A DNA stretch of 64,000 nt from Roseburia intestinalis L1-82 (GCF_900537995.1 NZ_LR027880.1:1496001-1560000), one strand, 5' to 3'; positions 1 to 9,383 are shown, numbered from the stretch's first letter. Numbers and translations are program-made. The notes: generated by a model not told the origin, from the letters alone.

Positions 1-1
1 T

Positions 2-3000
2 GTATTTGATTCTAAGGATACAGCTTACAAATCAGTATACGGTGCGGTGGCAACCGGAGAGGAAGTTACCTACTCCATCGATACCGGAGATGATGTTACT
101 GCAGTCAAACTGGTTGTAAAAGGTGTGGAAAAGAAAACACTTTCCATGAAAAAAACAGCGGGTGCGGAAGATGGAAAACAGAGATGGTCTGTTACTACAA
201 GCTATGACAGACTTGGAGAATACCAGTATTTCTTTGCAGTATATAATGAGACGGCAGTGGTAATGTATGGCGATGATGACGGATATTACGGAACCGGTAT
301 GGCAACAGATTTATTAAGCCTGTTACCGTATGATCAGATCGTATATCAGTCAGGTTATAAGACACCGGACTGGATGAAAAATGCAGTGATCTACCAGATC
401 TTCCCGGATCGTTTCTATAATGGCAATGTGACAAACGATACCATCACTTCGGATGCAAGAGGTTCGGTGCAGTATGAATATATGAATGACTGGTATATTT
501 TACCGGAGAACCCGGAGCAGATCACATTACATCCGGATACCTATCCGACTTACGCATATAAGGGCGATGGAAACTGGAGCAATGAGATCTATGGTGGAGA
601 TTTAAAGGGTATTACAAAACGGATCGACTACTTAAAAGCACTTGGTGTTACCGTGATCTACTTAAACCCGGTATTTGAGTCCATTTCCAGCCACAGATAC
701 GATACAAGTGATTATAAAAACATTGATCCGATCCTTGGAACCCTCGGAGATTTTGAGGAACTCGTCAGTGTGGCAGAAGCGAATAATATGCATGTTGTAT
801 TGGATGGTGTATTCAATCATGTATCGGATGATTCTGTTTATTTTGACCGTTACTATGAGTATCTGGAAGATGGAACCGATACGATCGGAGCTTATCCTTA
901 CTGGGCATATGTATACGATGCCATGAGCGAGAAAAAGATTTCCAAAGAGGAAGCAGAAAAACAGGCAAAAGAATATTTTACGGCAGAGTATGGAATTACA
1001 AACTATGACTATACAGAATGGTTTGATGTATTTTCCGATACAACTTTAAAAGATGACAATGACGATGAAGTATGTGATTCCGTAGGACTTCGTGCCGGAA
1101 AACCAGTATATGGTTATGATGGATGGTGGGGTTATGACTCCATGCCGATCATCAAGGCAACGAACGGTTCCGAATATCAGACCGGTACCTGGGCAGAAGA
1201 AGTAATCGGAAAAAATGAGACAAGTAAGACCGCAGATAACAGTGTAACACAGTACTGGCTGTCAAAAGGAATGGACGGATGGAGACTCGATGTTGCCAAT
1301 GAAGTATCGGATGAGACCTGGCAGCACTTCCGTAAATCCGTGAAGGCACTTGACAGTGATAACGTGATCATCGGAGAAATCTGGACGGATGCGGTAAAAT
1401 ATCTGATGGGTGACATGTATGATTCCGTTATGAACTATATGTTCCGTGGAGCAGCGATCGCTTATGCAAAGGGCGGGAATTCCGCAGATGCATTAAATAC
1501 TTTAGAGCGTTTGAGAGAGCGTTATCCGAAAGAAGCATTTTATGCAATGATGAACCTTGTTGATTCTCATGATACAACACGTTTGTTATCTTACTTAGAT
1601 GGTATTGATGACGATAGAAAACAGAAAGAAATTGCAGAGGCATTCCCGACTTACGAGAATACTTCAGATGCAGCAAAACAGAAACAGTATTTAGTTGCGT
1701 TAATGCAGTTTACCTATGCAGGTGCACCGACGATCTACTATGGTGATGAGCTTGGCATGGTAGGTGCAGATGATCCAGATGACCGCCGTGCGATGATCTG
1801 GGGCGAAGGAAATGAGAATCTGGTAAAATGGTATGCAAAACTTGCTGCAATAAGAAGCAGTTACAGTGCATTGAGAACAGGCTCCGTAGAGCCGGTATAT
1901 GGCACAGATAAAGAAATTTTAGGCTATGTCAGAAGTGATGATTCGGATATCATGCTTGTTTTGATGAACAACAGTGCAGCAGACAAGTCTGTGACAGTAA
2001 ATGTTGCAGAACTTGGAATTAATGCAGCAGAACTTGCAGATGTGATCGCAGGTAATAGTTACAGTGCTGCAGGAGGCAGCGTGACGGTAACTGTTCCGGC
2101 ATACAATGGTGTGATCTTAACAGACAAGTGTCATGTAAAACAGGTTTCTGTGGATGAAGAAAACTTAAAACCTGGTTTTGATCCTACATATAAGATTAAG
2201 GCAGAAGAACGTGCAGTCAAAGTAACAGGAGTTTCACTGAAAAAGACAGAGATCACCTTACAGAAAGGTAAAACAGCAAAAATTTCTAAAAATGTAGTAG
2301 TAGCACCGCAGAATGCAACAAACACAGCAGTAAAATACAAGACTTCTGACAAAACAGTTGCTTCAGTTGACAAAGATGGTAATGTAACTGCAAATGCCAA
2401 AGGAACTGCAACAATTACCGTGACAACAAAAGACGGACTGTTTACATCAGAATGTAAAGTAACTGTAGGAGATCAGGTACAGGCAGCGAAGATCAAATTA
2501 AACAAGACAAAACTCAGCCTGAAAAAAGGAAAAACATATACCTTAAAGGCAACAGTCACTCCGAAGGATTGTACGGATAAAGCCGTGAAATGGAAATCTT
2601 CCAAATCCTCTGTTGTAAAAGTAGATGCAAACGGAAAAGTAACTGCAAAGAAAGCAGGAACCGCTACAATTACAGCTACCACAAAGAATGGTTTAAAGGC
2701 AACCTGTAAGATCACGGTTACAGATCCGGCAACCAAAGTATATCTGACACCGGCGATGAGTATCAAAAAGGGAAGTTCCGTAAAACTGACAGCATCTGTA
2801 TTTCCGAAGACAGCGACAGATAAACTTACATGGTCTACATCAAACAAAAAGGTAGTGACAGTAACAAAGAGCGGTAAGATCAAAGGAGTCAAAACAGGAA
2901 CAGCTACGATTACAGTTAAAACAACAAGTGGAAAGAAAGCAACCTGTAAAGTGACCGTTGTAAAGAGTAATAAGAAGTCAGCAGGTATTAAACTGAGTGC

Positions 3001-3457
3001 AAAGAAACTGACATTAAAGCAAAATGCAACAAAACAGCTGAAAGCTACTCTTGATAAGAATGCAACGGACAAAGTGACATGGAGCAGTTCTAACAAGAAA
3101 GTAGCTACAGTCGATAAAAATGGTGTTGTAACGGCTGTAAAGAAAGGTACTGTAACGATTACCGCAAAGACATCAGGTGGAAAGAAAGCAACCTGTAAAG
3201 TGACGGTAAAAGTACCGGCAACCAAGGTAAAATTAAACAAAACCAAGGCGACTGTTGCAAAGGGCAGGACTCTGACCTTAAAAGCGACTATGACACCTTC
3301 TTCCTCAACAGATAAACTTACCTGGACGAGTTCCAACAAAAAAGTGGCAACAGTTGATAAGAATGGTAAAGTAAAGGCGCTGAAAAAAGGAACAGCCACG
3401 ATTACTGTAAAAACTGCAAGTGGAAAGAAAGCAACCTGCAAAATTACTGTAAAATAA
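2..3457 (+). CDS. Secreted GH13 alpha-amylase/neopullulanase-type enzyme with five Big_2 repeats (5' end outside window)
   Basis: Starch/alpha-glucan hydrolase, probably cell-surface or secreted. The reading frame is open from base 2, so the true start and any signal peptide lie upstream. An N-terminal beta-rich segment resembles the CBM34-type domain of neopullulanases. The GH13 barrel shows all four family regions: DGVFNH (803-820), WRLDVANE with the nucleophile Asp codon at 1289, IIGEIW with the acid/base Glu codon at 1376, and DSHD with the final Asp at 1571. A C-terminal beta domain follows. From about 2220 to the stop there are five roughly 80-residue bacterial Ig-like (Big_2) repeats with the pattern VTWSSSNKKVATVD...GTATITV. 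The protein ends directly after the fifth repeat, with no LPxTG motif or membrane anchor. Exact substrate specificity within GH13 cannot be read from the motifs. Confidence 0.93.
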   Translation, partial: VFDSKDTAYKSVYGAVATGEEVTYSIDTGDDVTAVKLVVKGVEKKTLSMKKTAGAEDGKQRWSVTTSYDRLGEYQYFFAVYNETAVVMYGDDDGYYGTGMATDLLSLLPYDQIVYQSGYKTPDWMKNAVIYQIFPDRFYNGNVTNDTITSDARGSVQYEYMNDWYILPENPEQITLHPDTYPTYAYKGDGNWSNEIYGGDLKGITKRIDYLKALGVTVIYLNPVFESISSHRYDTSDYKNIDPILGTLGDFEELVSVAEANNMHVVLDGVFNHVSDDSVYFDRYYEYLEDGTDTIGAYPYWAYVYDAMSEKKISKEEAEKQAKEYFTAEYGITNYDYTEWFDVFSDTTLKDDNDDEVCDSVGLRAGKPVYGYDGWWGYDSMPIIKATNGSEYQTGTWAEEVIGKNETSKTADNSVTQYWLSKGMDGWRLDVANEVSDETWQHFRKSVKALDSDNVIIGEIWTDAVKYLMGDMYDSVMNYMFRGAAIAYAKGGNSADALNTLERLRERYPKEAFYAMMNLVDSHDTTRLLSYLDGIDDDRKQKEIAEAFPTYENTSDAAKQKQYLVALMQFTYAGAPTIYYGDELGMVGADDPDDRRAMIWGEGNENLVKWYAKLAAIRSSYSALRTGSVEPVYGTDKEILGYVRSDDSDIMLVLMNNSAADKSVTVNVAELGINAAELADVIAGNSYSAAGGSVTVTVPAYNGVILTDKCHVKQVSVDEENLKPGFDPTYKIKAEERAVKVTGVSLKKTEITLQKGKTAKISKNVVVAPQNATNTAVKYKTSDKTVASVDKDGNVTANAKGTATITVTTKDGLFTSECKVTVGDQVQAAKIKLNKTKLSLKKGKTYTLKATVTPKDCTDKAVKWKSSKSSVVKVDANGKVTAKKAGTATITATTKNGLKATCKITVTDPATKVYLTPAMSIKKGSSVKLTASVFPKTATDKLTWSTSNKKVVTVTKSGKIKGVKTGTATITVKTTSGKKATCKVTVVKSNKKSAGIKLSAKKLTLKQNATKQLKATLDKNATDKVTWSSSNKKVATVDKNGVVTAVKKGTVTITAKTSGGKKATCKVTVKVPATKVKLNKTKATVAKGRTLTLKATMTPSSSTDKLTWTSSNKKVATVDKNGKVKALKKGTATITVKTASGKKATCKITVK
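2220..3457 (+). repeat. Five tandem Ig-like (Big_2) coding repeats
   Basis: Five in-frame copies of an about 240-base unit form the C-terminus of the amylase. Near-identical stretches such as the one encoding SGKKATCKVTV recur in the last three copies. Lys-rich composition and the ATITV...CKVTV rhythm are typical of Big_2 domains that space or attach catalytic domains at the cell surface. The repeats create long spurious ORFs on the opposite strand. Confidence 0.85.
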
Positions 3458-3511
3458 TGTTGGTGCATCAATAAAAATGCAGCATAAAACAAAAAAAGTT
3501 GCAAAAAAATA

Positions 3512-3540
3512 TTGCAAAGAAGAAATCTATGTGGTATAAA
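3512..3540 (+). promoter_or_regulatory. Promoter of the aspS2-gatCAB T-box transcript
   Basis: TTGCAA at 3512-3517 and TATAAA at 3535-3540 with a 17-base spacer, a good housekeeping-sigma promoter. The expected transcription start is near 3547, at the 5' edge of the T-box. Confidence 0.7.
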
Positions 3541-3545
3541 TGTTA

Positions 3546-3863
3546 CAACGTTAAAACAGTAAAGCGATGAAAGAGACTCTGATCTTCAGACGTCGACAGG
3601 AATACAGCGTCACCGACTGAGAGCGCTGTTTGAAAGAGAAGGTCAAGGGAACACTCTGGAGCAGACTGATTGAACAGGAATTTGCACGAGCGGTTGATCT
3701 TAAAAACAGCGGCAGTGGATCGAAAGTAGGTCAGTACGTGGGTGCGCGTTAAGCACAGAGAGCGGAAAGATGATGAGAACGACATCATTTTTCAATGCGG
3801 GTGGTACCGCGGGATACTAAGAGATTTCGCCCCGGAAAAGCATATGCTTTTCCGGGGTTTTTT
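3546..3863 (+). promoter_or_regulatory. T-box riboswitch upstream of the Asp-tRNA/GatCAB operon
   Basis: The leader carries the invariant T-box sequence at 3794-3812 (AATGCGGGTGGTACCGCGG, with the UGGU that pairs with uncharged tRNA acceptor ends), followed by an intrinsic terminator. In stem I, AGAG pairs with CTCT (3654-3657) and ATCTTC pairs with GAAGGT (3637-3642), leaving an internal loop whose 3' side ends in G-A-A-C-A. By the usual position, one purine before the lower helix, the specifier is AAC (Asn, 3650-3652). The overlapping GAA (Glu, 3649-3651) is shifted by one base. This fits control of a pathway that makes Asn-tRNA(Asn) by transamidation. Uncharged tRNA would favour the antiterminator and switch on the operon. 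Confidence 0.92.
3830..3863 (+). terminator. T-box regulated intrinsic terminator
   Basis: Hairpin with arms CCCCGGAAAAGC / GCTTTTCCGGGG followed by a run of T. It is mutually exclusive with the antiterminator formed by the T-box sequence just upstream. Confidence 0.88.
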
Positions 3864-3872
3864 GTATTCATG

Positions 3873-3907
3873 ATAATAGAATGTTCGCGGAGCGTGCATT
3901 CTATTAT
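3873..3907 (+). repeat. 11-bp perfect inverted repeat in the aspS leader
   Basis: ATAATAGAATG (3873-3883) and CATTCTATTAT (3897-3907) are perfectly complementary around a 13-base loop. It lies between the T-box terminator and the aspS start in an unusually long leader segment (3864-3992). Function unknown; it has no U-tract, so it is unlikely to be a terminator. Confidence 0.5.
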
Positions 3908-3992
3908 TTGTTGAAAATCTGAAAGACAGAGTTTTGTTTTTCAAAAAGGTTCCCGTCCCGCACCTTATCATATCTAAAGGAGTGTACAGAAT

Positions 3993-5324
3993 ATGGAATT
4001 CATGACAGGTGTAAACAAAAAGGAAACCTTAGAGATCGGTGATTTACTGACCGGCAGCTATGAGGGAAAAAGTGTAAAAGTAAACGGAGCAGTGCATACC
4101 ATCCGTGATATGGGTGAAGTTGCATTTATCGTCTTAAGAAAGAGAGAAGGACTGCTCCAGTGTGTTTACGAAGAAGGAAAAACACAGTTTGACTTAAAAG
4201 ATTTAAAAGAGGCAGCAACGATTGAGGTGGAGGGAACCGTAAAACCGGAGGAACGTGCACCACACGGATTTGAGATCCGTCTGGATAAAATCAAGGTATT
4301 GTCCGAACCGGCTGCACCGATGCCGCTTGCAATCTCAAAATGGAAATTAAATACCTCCTTGGAGGCGAATTTAAACAACCGTGCGATCGCCCTTCGAAAT
4401 ATCAGGGAGCGTGCAAAATTCCGTATTCAGGAAGGTGTGGTACGGGGATTTCGTGATTTCTTATACAGTCAGGGGTTTACAGAGATCCATACACCAAAGA
4501 TCGGTGCAAAAAGTGCAGAGGGCGGGGCAAACCTGTTCCGGTTGGAATATTTTCACAGACCGGCAGTTTTACAGCAGAGTCCTCAGTTTTACAAACAGAT
4601 GATGGTCGGCGTATTTGACCGGGTATTTGAGACGGCGCCGGTATTCCGTGCAGAAAAACATAATACCAAACGTCACTTGAACGAGTACACCAGCCTTGAT
4701 TTTGAGATGGGATATATTGATGGATTTGAAGATATCATGGCGATGGAGACCGGATTTTTGCAGTATATGATCGCACTGCTCAAAAAAGATTATGCAGAGG
4801 AACTTCGGTTATTAGGCGTCACACTGCCGAACGTCGACAAAATTCCGACCGTGCGTTTCGATGAAGCAAAAGAAAAAGTGGCAGAAAAATATCACCGCCA
4901 GATCAGAAACCCATACGATCTTGAGCCGGAGGAGGAAGCACTCATCGGACAGTATTTCAAAGAAGAGTATGATGCGGATTTCGTATTTGTTACACATTAT
5001 CCATCCAAGAAACGTCCGTTTTACGCGATGGACGATCCGGCAGATCCGACTTATACCTTAAGTTTTGACCTCTTATATCAGGGACTTGAGATCACGACCG
5101 GTGGACAGCGTATCCACGATTACAACAAACTGATGGAAAAAATCGAAAAGCGTGGTATGGAGTCTGAGGGAATGGAACAGTATTTATCCGTATTCAAACA
5201 TGGCATGCCGCCACATGGTGGACTTGGAATCGGTTTAGAGCGTCTGACCATGAAATTAGTCGGTGAGGACAATGTTCGTGAAACCACTTTATTCCCTCGT
5301 GATTTAAGCAGATTAGAGCCGTAA
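3993..5324 (+). CDS. aspS2: Archaeal-type (probably non-discriminating) aspartyl-tRNA synthetase
   Basis: Charges tRNA with aspartate in the cytoplasm. At 443 residues it lacks the GAD insertion of the roughly 590-residue bacterial AspRS, so it is the archaeal/eukaryal-type enzyme (AspRS2). An OB-fold anticodon-binding domain covers about residues 15-105 and the class II catalytic core about 135-443. Motif 2 is around residues 218-241 (FRAEKHNTKRHLNEYTS) and motif 3 near the C-terminus (GGLGIGLERLTMKL). The ATG at 3993 has AAAGGAG ten bases upstream. It sits behind an Asn/Glu-type T-box and before gatC, gatA and gatB. From this I infer that it makes Asp-tRNA(Asn) as the substrate for GatCAB, with a standard AspRS elsewhere in the genome. 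tRNA(Asn) recognition itself is not demonstrated by the sequence. Confidence 0.93.
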   Translation: MEFMTGVNKKETLEIGDLLTGSYEGKSVKVNGAVHTIRDMGEVAFIVLRKREGLLQCVYEEGKTQFDLKDLKEAATIEVEGTVKPEERAPHGFEIRLDKIKVLSEPAAPMPLAISKWKLNTSLEANLNNRAIALRNIRERAKFRIQEGVVRGFRDFLYSQGFTEIHTPKIGAKSAEGGANLFRLEYFHRPAVLQQSPQFYKQMMVGVFDRVFETAPVFRAEKHNTKRHLNEYTSLDFEMGYIDGFEDIMAMETGFLQYMIALLKKDYAEELRLLGVTLPNVDKIPTVRFDEAKEKVAEKYHRQIRNPYDLEPEEEALIGQYFKEEYDADFVFVTHYPSKKRPFYAMDDPADPTYTLSFDLLYQGLEITTGGQRIHDYNKLMEKIEKRGMESEGMEQYLSVFKHGMPPHGGLGIGLERLTMKLVGEDNVRETTLFPRDLSRLEP

Positions 5325-5446
5325 TCAGGTTAGAACAGATGCAAAGAATCCAAAACAAAATAATTTTAGATCCATATCAGGTTCAAAATTGAATGTAAAT
5401 TGAGTTTTGCAAACAGGGATCATATGAATGAAAAAGGAGAACAGCC

Positions 5447-6361
5447 GTGAAACATTTGGGAACAAAAACAATCGAAACAAGACGTCTTGTTTTAAGACGA
5501 TTTACACTTTCCGATGCAGAACCGATGTACCGCAACTGGGCATCGGATCCGGAAGTGACAAGATATCTGCTGTGGCCGGCACACGAGAGCGAAGAGGAGA
5601 CAAAAGGTATTTTGAAAGGCTGGATTGCCGCCTATGAGAAACCGGAAAAATATGAATGGTGTATCGAATTAAAAGAGATCGGTGAGGCAATCGGCAGCAT
5701 CGGTGTGGTGATGGTCAATGAAAAAGTACAGTCCATGGAAGTCGGCTATTGTTTAAGCTGCGATTACTGGCATAAGGGAATCATGTCCGAGGCGCTTTCA
5801 GCCGTTGTGGAATACCTGACCAATGAAGTCGGCGCACGCAGGATCCAGGCGAGATGTGATACCAGAAATCCATACTCTGCGAAAGTGATGGAAAAATGTG
5901 GATTAAAATATGAAGGAACTGCGATCCAGGCAGAGTGGAACAACTCCGGGGCAGGGGATGTTGCCTGCTATGGTCTGGTTGTTGGACCGGTTGTTGTTGA
6001 AGAGCCGGAGGAAACCCTAGAACCGGAGATCGAAGAGGAAGAACCGAAAGTCATTAAAACAGGACGCAAAAATGAGATCTCAGACGAGACGATCGAGTAT
6101 GTCGGAATCCTTGCAAAATTAGAGCTGAATGAGGAAGAGAAAGAGCATGCAAAGAAAGATATGGAAGAAATGCTCAACTATATTGATAAATTAAATGAAC
6201 TTGACACCACAGGAGTGGAGCCGATGTCACATGTGTTCCCGGTAAACAATGTATTCCGGGAAGATGTAGTGACAAACGGAGACGGCAGCAAAGAGACGCT
6301 TTCGAATGCACCGGCACAGAAAGACGGTGGATTTAAAGTGCCAAAGACAATTGGAGATTAA
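5447..6361 (+). CDS. gatC: GNAT acetyltransferase-GatC fusion protein
   Basis: Two-domain protein of 304 residues. Residues about 10-178 are a GNAT N-acetyltransferase of the RimJ/RimL type ([19 protein letters not shown] at the start, [10 protein letters not shown] around 108-117 in the acetyl-CoA loop, [14 protein letters not shown] near 140). An acidic linker (residues 182-209, rich in Glu and Pro) leads to a complete GatC (210-304). GatC shows the usual [17 protein letters not shown] opening and the [17 protein letters not shown] ending. GatC stabilises the GatA-GatB amidotransferase. Start is GTG with AAAAGGAGAACAGCC upstream. GatC alone is normally about 95 residues, so the 205-residue extension is the odd feature. 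The substrate of the acetyltransferase is unknown; I see no stop or frameshift between the domains. Confidence 0.92.
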   Translation: MKHLGTKTIETRRLVLRRFTLSDAEPMYRNWASDPEVTRYLLWPAHESEEETKGILKGWIAAYEKPEKYEWCIELKEIGEAIGSIGVVMVNEKVQSMEVGYCLSCDYWHKGIMSEALSAVVEYLTNEVGARRIQARCDTRNPYSAKVMEKCGLKYEGTAIQAEWNNSGAGDVACYGLVVGPVVVEEPEETLEPEIEEEEPKVIKTGRKNEISDETIEYVGILAKLELNEEEKEHAKKDMEEMLNYIDKLNELDTTGVEPMSHVFPVNNVFREDVVTNGDGSKETLSNAPAQKDGGFKVPKTIGD

Positions 6362-6441
6362 TCAGATTGCTCAAAGAACATTTTGTGCAGCAGGCAAAGA
6401 AAATGTTCGGATAAAAAGCAGGAGCAGGAATGGAGATTTAT

Positions 6442-7899
6442 ATGAATATTATGAGTTTGACTGCCGTGGAACTCGGCAAAAGAATAAAAGCAAAAGAAAT
6501 CTCAGTAGAGGAAGCTGTTACGGCGGCGCTTGACGCGATTGAGAAAAAAGAAAAACTCGTAAACAGCTTTGTGACAGTAGATAGAGAGGGAGCACTGAAA
6601 CGCGCAAAGGAAGTACAGAAACAGATTGATGACGGCACACTGACGGGGCCGCTTGCAGGTGTACCGGTTGCCATCAAAGACAATATGTGTACGAAAGATC
6701 TGCTTACCACCTGTTCTTCTAAGATTTTATATAACTTTATTCCGACCTACACGGCGGAGGCAGTTTTAAATCTGGAAAAAGCAGGGGCAGTTATTTTAGG
6801 AAAGACCAACATGGATGAGTTTGCCATGGGAAGCACGACAGAGACATCCGCTTATGGCGAGACAAAAAATCCGTGGAACACAGAGCATGTGCCGGGAGGT
6901 TCTTCGGGTGGCTCCTGTGCGGCGGTTGCAGCAGAGGAATGTGTCTTTGCACTTGGATCAGATACCGGCGGTTCCATCCGTCAGCCGAGTTCCTTCTGCG
7001 GCGTGACCGGAATCAAGCCGACCTACGGAACGGTATCACGTTACGGACTGATCGCTTACGGTTCATCCTTAGACCAGATCGGACCGGTCGCAAAAGATGT
7101 GACAGACTGTGCCACGATATTAGAGGCGATCGCTTCTTATGATACGAAGGACTCCACTTCTGTAAAAAGAGAAGATTACGATTTTACCAGTGCACTGGTG
7201 GATGATGTTGCAGGAATGAAGATCGGTATTCCGCGTGATTATTTCGGGGAGGGTTTAGATCCGGAAGTAAAAGCAGCAGTTTTACAGGCAGCAGAGGAAT
7301 TAAAGAAAAAGGGCGCCATCGTGGAAGAGTTTGACTTAAGTCTGGTAGAATATGCGATCCCTGCATATTATGTTATCGCCTGTGCAGAGGCAAGTTCCAA
7401 CCTGGCAAGATTTGACGGTGTCAAATATGGTTACCGCACCAAAGAATATGAGGGACTTCACAACATGTACAAAAAATCCCGTTCTGAAGGATTCGGGTCG
7501 GAGGTAAAACGCCGTATCATGCTTGGCTCTTTCGTGCTGAGCAGCGGTTATTATGATGCATATTATCTGAAAGCACTCCGCACCAAGGCGTTGATCAAAC
7601 AGGCATTTGATAAGGCATTTGAAAAATATGATGTCATTTTAGGACCGGCGGCACCGACCACTGCACCAAAACTGGGACAGTCCTTAAGTGATCCAATCAA
7701 GATGTATTTAGGAGATATTTACACGATTTCCGTAAATCTTGCCGGCTTACCGGGAATTTCACTGCCGTGCGGCAAAGATAAAAACGGTCTGCCGATCGGG
7801 TTACAGCTTATTGGAAACTGTTTTGAAGAGAAGAAGATCATCCGCGCGGCATATGCATTTGAACAGACAAGAACCTATGAGCACAGCCCGCTTGCATAG
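6442..7899 (+). CDS. gatA: Asp-tRNA(Asn)/Glu-tRNA(Gln) amidotransferase subunit A
   Basis: Glutaminase subunit of GatCAB; it releases ammonia from glutamine for transfer to the misacylated tRNA. Amidase-signature family with the Ser-cisSer-Lys triad: Lys79 in VAIKDN, Ser154 in GGSSGGS and nucleophile Ser178 in DTGGSIR. Numbering from the ATG at 6442 reproduces the triad numbers known for the S. aureus enzyme, and GGAG sits six bases upstream, so I prefer this start to the ATG at 6430. Length 485 residues, normal for GatA. It follows the GNAT-GatC fusion after 80 bases and precedes gatB by 21 bases; clearly one operon. Confidence 0.96.
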   Translation: MNIMSLTAVELGKRIKAKEISVEEAVTAALDAIEKKEKLVNSFVTVDREGALKRAKEVQKQIDDGTLTGPLAGVPVAIKDNMCTKDLLTTCSSKILYNFIPTYTAEAVLNLEKAGAVILGKTNMDEFAMGSTTETSAYGETKNPWNTEHVPGGSSGGSCAAVAAEECVFALGSDTGGSIRQPSSFCGVTGIKPTYGTVSRYGLIAYGSSLDQIGPVAKDVTDCATILEAIASYDTKDSTSVKREDYDFTSALVDDVAGMKIGIPRDYFGEGLDPEVKAAVLQAAEELKKKGAIVEEFDLSLVEYAIPAYYVIACAEASSNLARFDGVKYGYRTKEYEGLHNMYKKSRSEGFGSEVKRRIMLGSFVLSSGYYDAYYLKALRTKALIKQAFDKAFEKYDVILGPAAPTTAPKLGQSLSDPIKMYLGDIYTISVNLAGLPGISLPCGKDKNGLPIGLQLIGNCFEEKKIIRAAYAFEQTRTYEHSPLA

Positions 7900-7920
7900 T
7901 CCGAAAATGGAGGAATAGAC

Positions 7921-9351
7921 ATGAGTAAAATATATGAAACTGTCATTGGACTTGAGGTCCATGTTGAGTTAGCAACGAAAACAAAAATCTTCTGCGGCTG
8001 TTCCACGGCATTCGGCGGTGCACCAAACACACATACCTGTCCGGTCTGTACCGGTATGCCGGGTTCCCTTCCGGTGTTGAACCGTCAGGTGGTGGAATAT
8101 GCGATGGCAGTGGGAATTGCCACAAACTGCAGTATTACCCAGTACTGTAAATTTGACCGTAAAAACTATTTTTACCCGGATAACCCGCAGAACTACCAGA
8201 TCTCCCAGTTATATCTGCCCATCTGCAGAAACGGTGGTGTCGAGATCGAGACAGCAGCCGGAAAGAAGATTATTGGTATCCATGAGATCCATATGGAAGA
8301 GGATGCCGGAAAACTGGTGCATGACGAGTGGGAGGATGTCTCCATCGTAGATTACAACCGTTCCGGTGTACCGCTGATTGAGATCGTATCCGAGCCTGAT
8401 ATGCGTTCCGCGGAGGAGGTTATCGCATATCTTGAAAAGCTGCGCATGATCATCCAGTATCTGGGAGCATCTGACTGTAAATTAAACGAAGGTTCCATGC
8501 GTGCCGATGTCAACCTGTCCGTCCGTGAAGCCGGCGCAAAGAAGTTTGGAACCCGTACCGAGATGAAAAACTTAAACTCCTTTAAAGCGATCGCAAGAGC
8601 TATCGAGGGAGAGCGTGCACGTCAGATCGAACTGCTTGAAGCCGGAAAGAAGATCGTGCAGGAGACACGCCGCTGGGATGACAATAAGGAATCTTCCCAT
8701 GCAATGCGTTCCAAAGAGGATGCACAGGATTACCGTTATTTCCCGGAGCCGGATCTCGTCCCGATCGTGATCAGCGATGAGTGGATCGCAAAAGTAAAGG
8801 CAAACCAGCCGGAACTGCGCACGGAAAAATTAGAGCGTTACCAGAGAGAGTTTGATCTTCCAAAATACGATGCCGAGATCATCACAGGACACAAAAAATT
8901 TGCAGACCTGTTTGAGGCGGCAACCGAGCTTTGCGGCAAACCGAAAAAAGTGTCCAACTGGATCATGGTCGAAACTATGCGTCTGTTAAAGGAAAACAAC
9001 ATGGATCCGGAAGACATCCGTTTTTCTCCGGTCAATCTTGCAAAACTGATCAATCTTGCCGATTCCGGTTCCATTACAAACACGGTCGCAAAGGAAGTAT
9101 TCGAACTGATCTTTAAAGATGACATTGATCCGGAAAAATATGTTGAAGAGAAAGGCTTAAAGACAGTCAACGACGAGGGTGCACTCCGTGAGACAGTACA
9201 GAAAATATTAGCAGAAAATCCACAGTCGGTTGAGGATTACCATAACGGCAAAGAAAAGGCAATCGGATTCTTAGTCGGACAGACCATGAAAGCCATGAAA
9301 GGAAAAGCAAACCCGGCGCTTGTGAACCAGATATTAAAAGAGTTACTGTAA
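7921..9351 (+). CDS. gatB: Asp-tRNA(Asn)/Glu-tRNA(Gln) amidotransferase subunit B
   Basis: tRNA-binding and amidating subunit of GatCAB. It phosphorylates or activates the misacylated aminoacyl-tRNA and transfers ammonia to give Asn-tRNA or Gln-tRNA. The N-terminal catalytic cradle starts YETVIGLEVHVEL and has the zinc-type cysteines CGCS and CPVC. The DNPQNYQISQ and MEEDAGKL motifs follow, then a YqeY-like tail domain at the C-terminus. At 476 residues the length is standard. The ATG at 7921 is preceded by GGAGGAATAGAC. Last gene of the T-box operon; a strong terminator follows. Confidence 0.97.
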   Translation: MSKIYETVIGLEVHVELATKTKIFCGCSTAFGGAPNTHTCPVCTGMPGSLPVLNRQVVEYAMAVGIATNCSITQYCKFDRKNYFYPDNPQNYQISQLYLPICRNGGVEIETAAGKKIIGIHEIHMEEDAGKLVHDEWEDVSIVDYNRSGVPLIEIVSEPDMRSAEEVIAYLEKLRMIIQYLGASDCKLNEGSMRADVNLSVREAGAKKFGTRTEMKNLNSFKAIARAIEGERARQIELLEAGKKIVQETRRWDDNKESSHAMRSKEDAQDYRYFPEPDLVPIVISDEWIAKVKANQPELRTEKLERYQREFDLPKYDAEIITGHKKFADLFEAATELCGKPKKVSNWIMVETMRLLKENNMDPEDIRFSPVNLAKLINLADSGSITNTVAKEVFELIFKDDIDPEKYVEEKGLKTVNDEGALRETVQKILAENPQSVEDYHNGKEKAIGFLVGQTMKAMKGKANPALVNQILKELL

Positions 9352-9383
9352 GGTATTATATTTGATACCAACATCATGTGTAT

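Noticed and set aside
2220..3457. Possible CRISPR or satellite array
   Set aside because: The repetition is in-frame coding of Ig-like domains with diverged copies; there are no uniform short repeats with unique spacers.
2473..3504. 343-codon minus-strand ORF
   Set aside because: It is the complement of the Lys-rich Ig-like repeats; the product is an artificial Val/Phe-rich chain without a ribosome site.
7184..7366. Short antisense ORFs inside gatA and gatB
   Set aside because: Shadows of strongly conserved genes without start signals.
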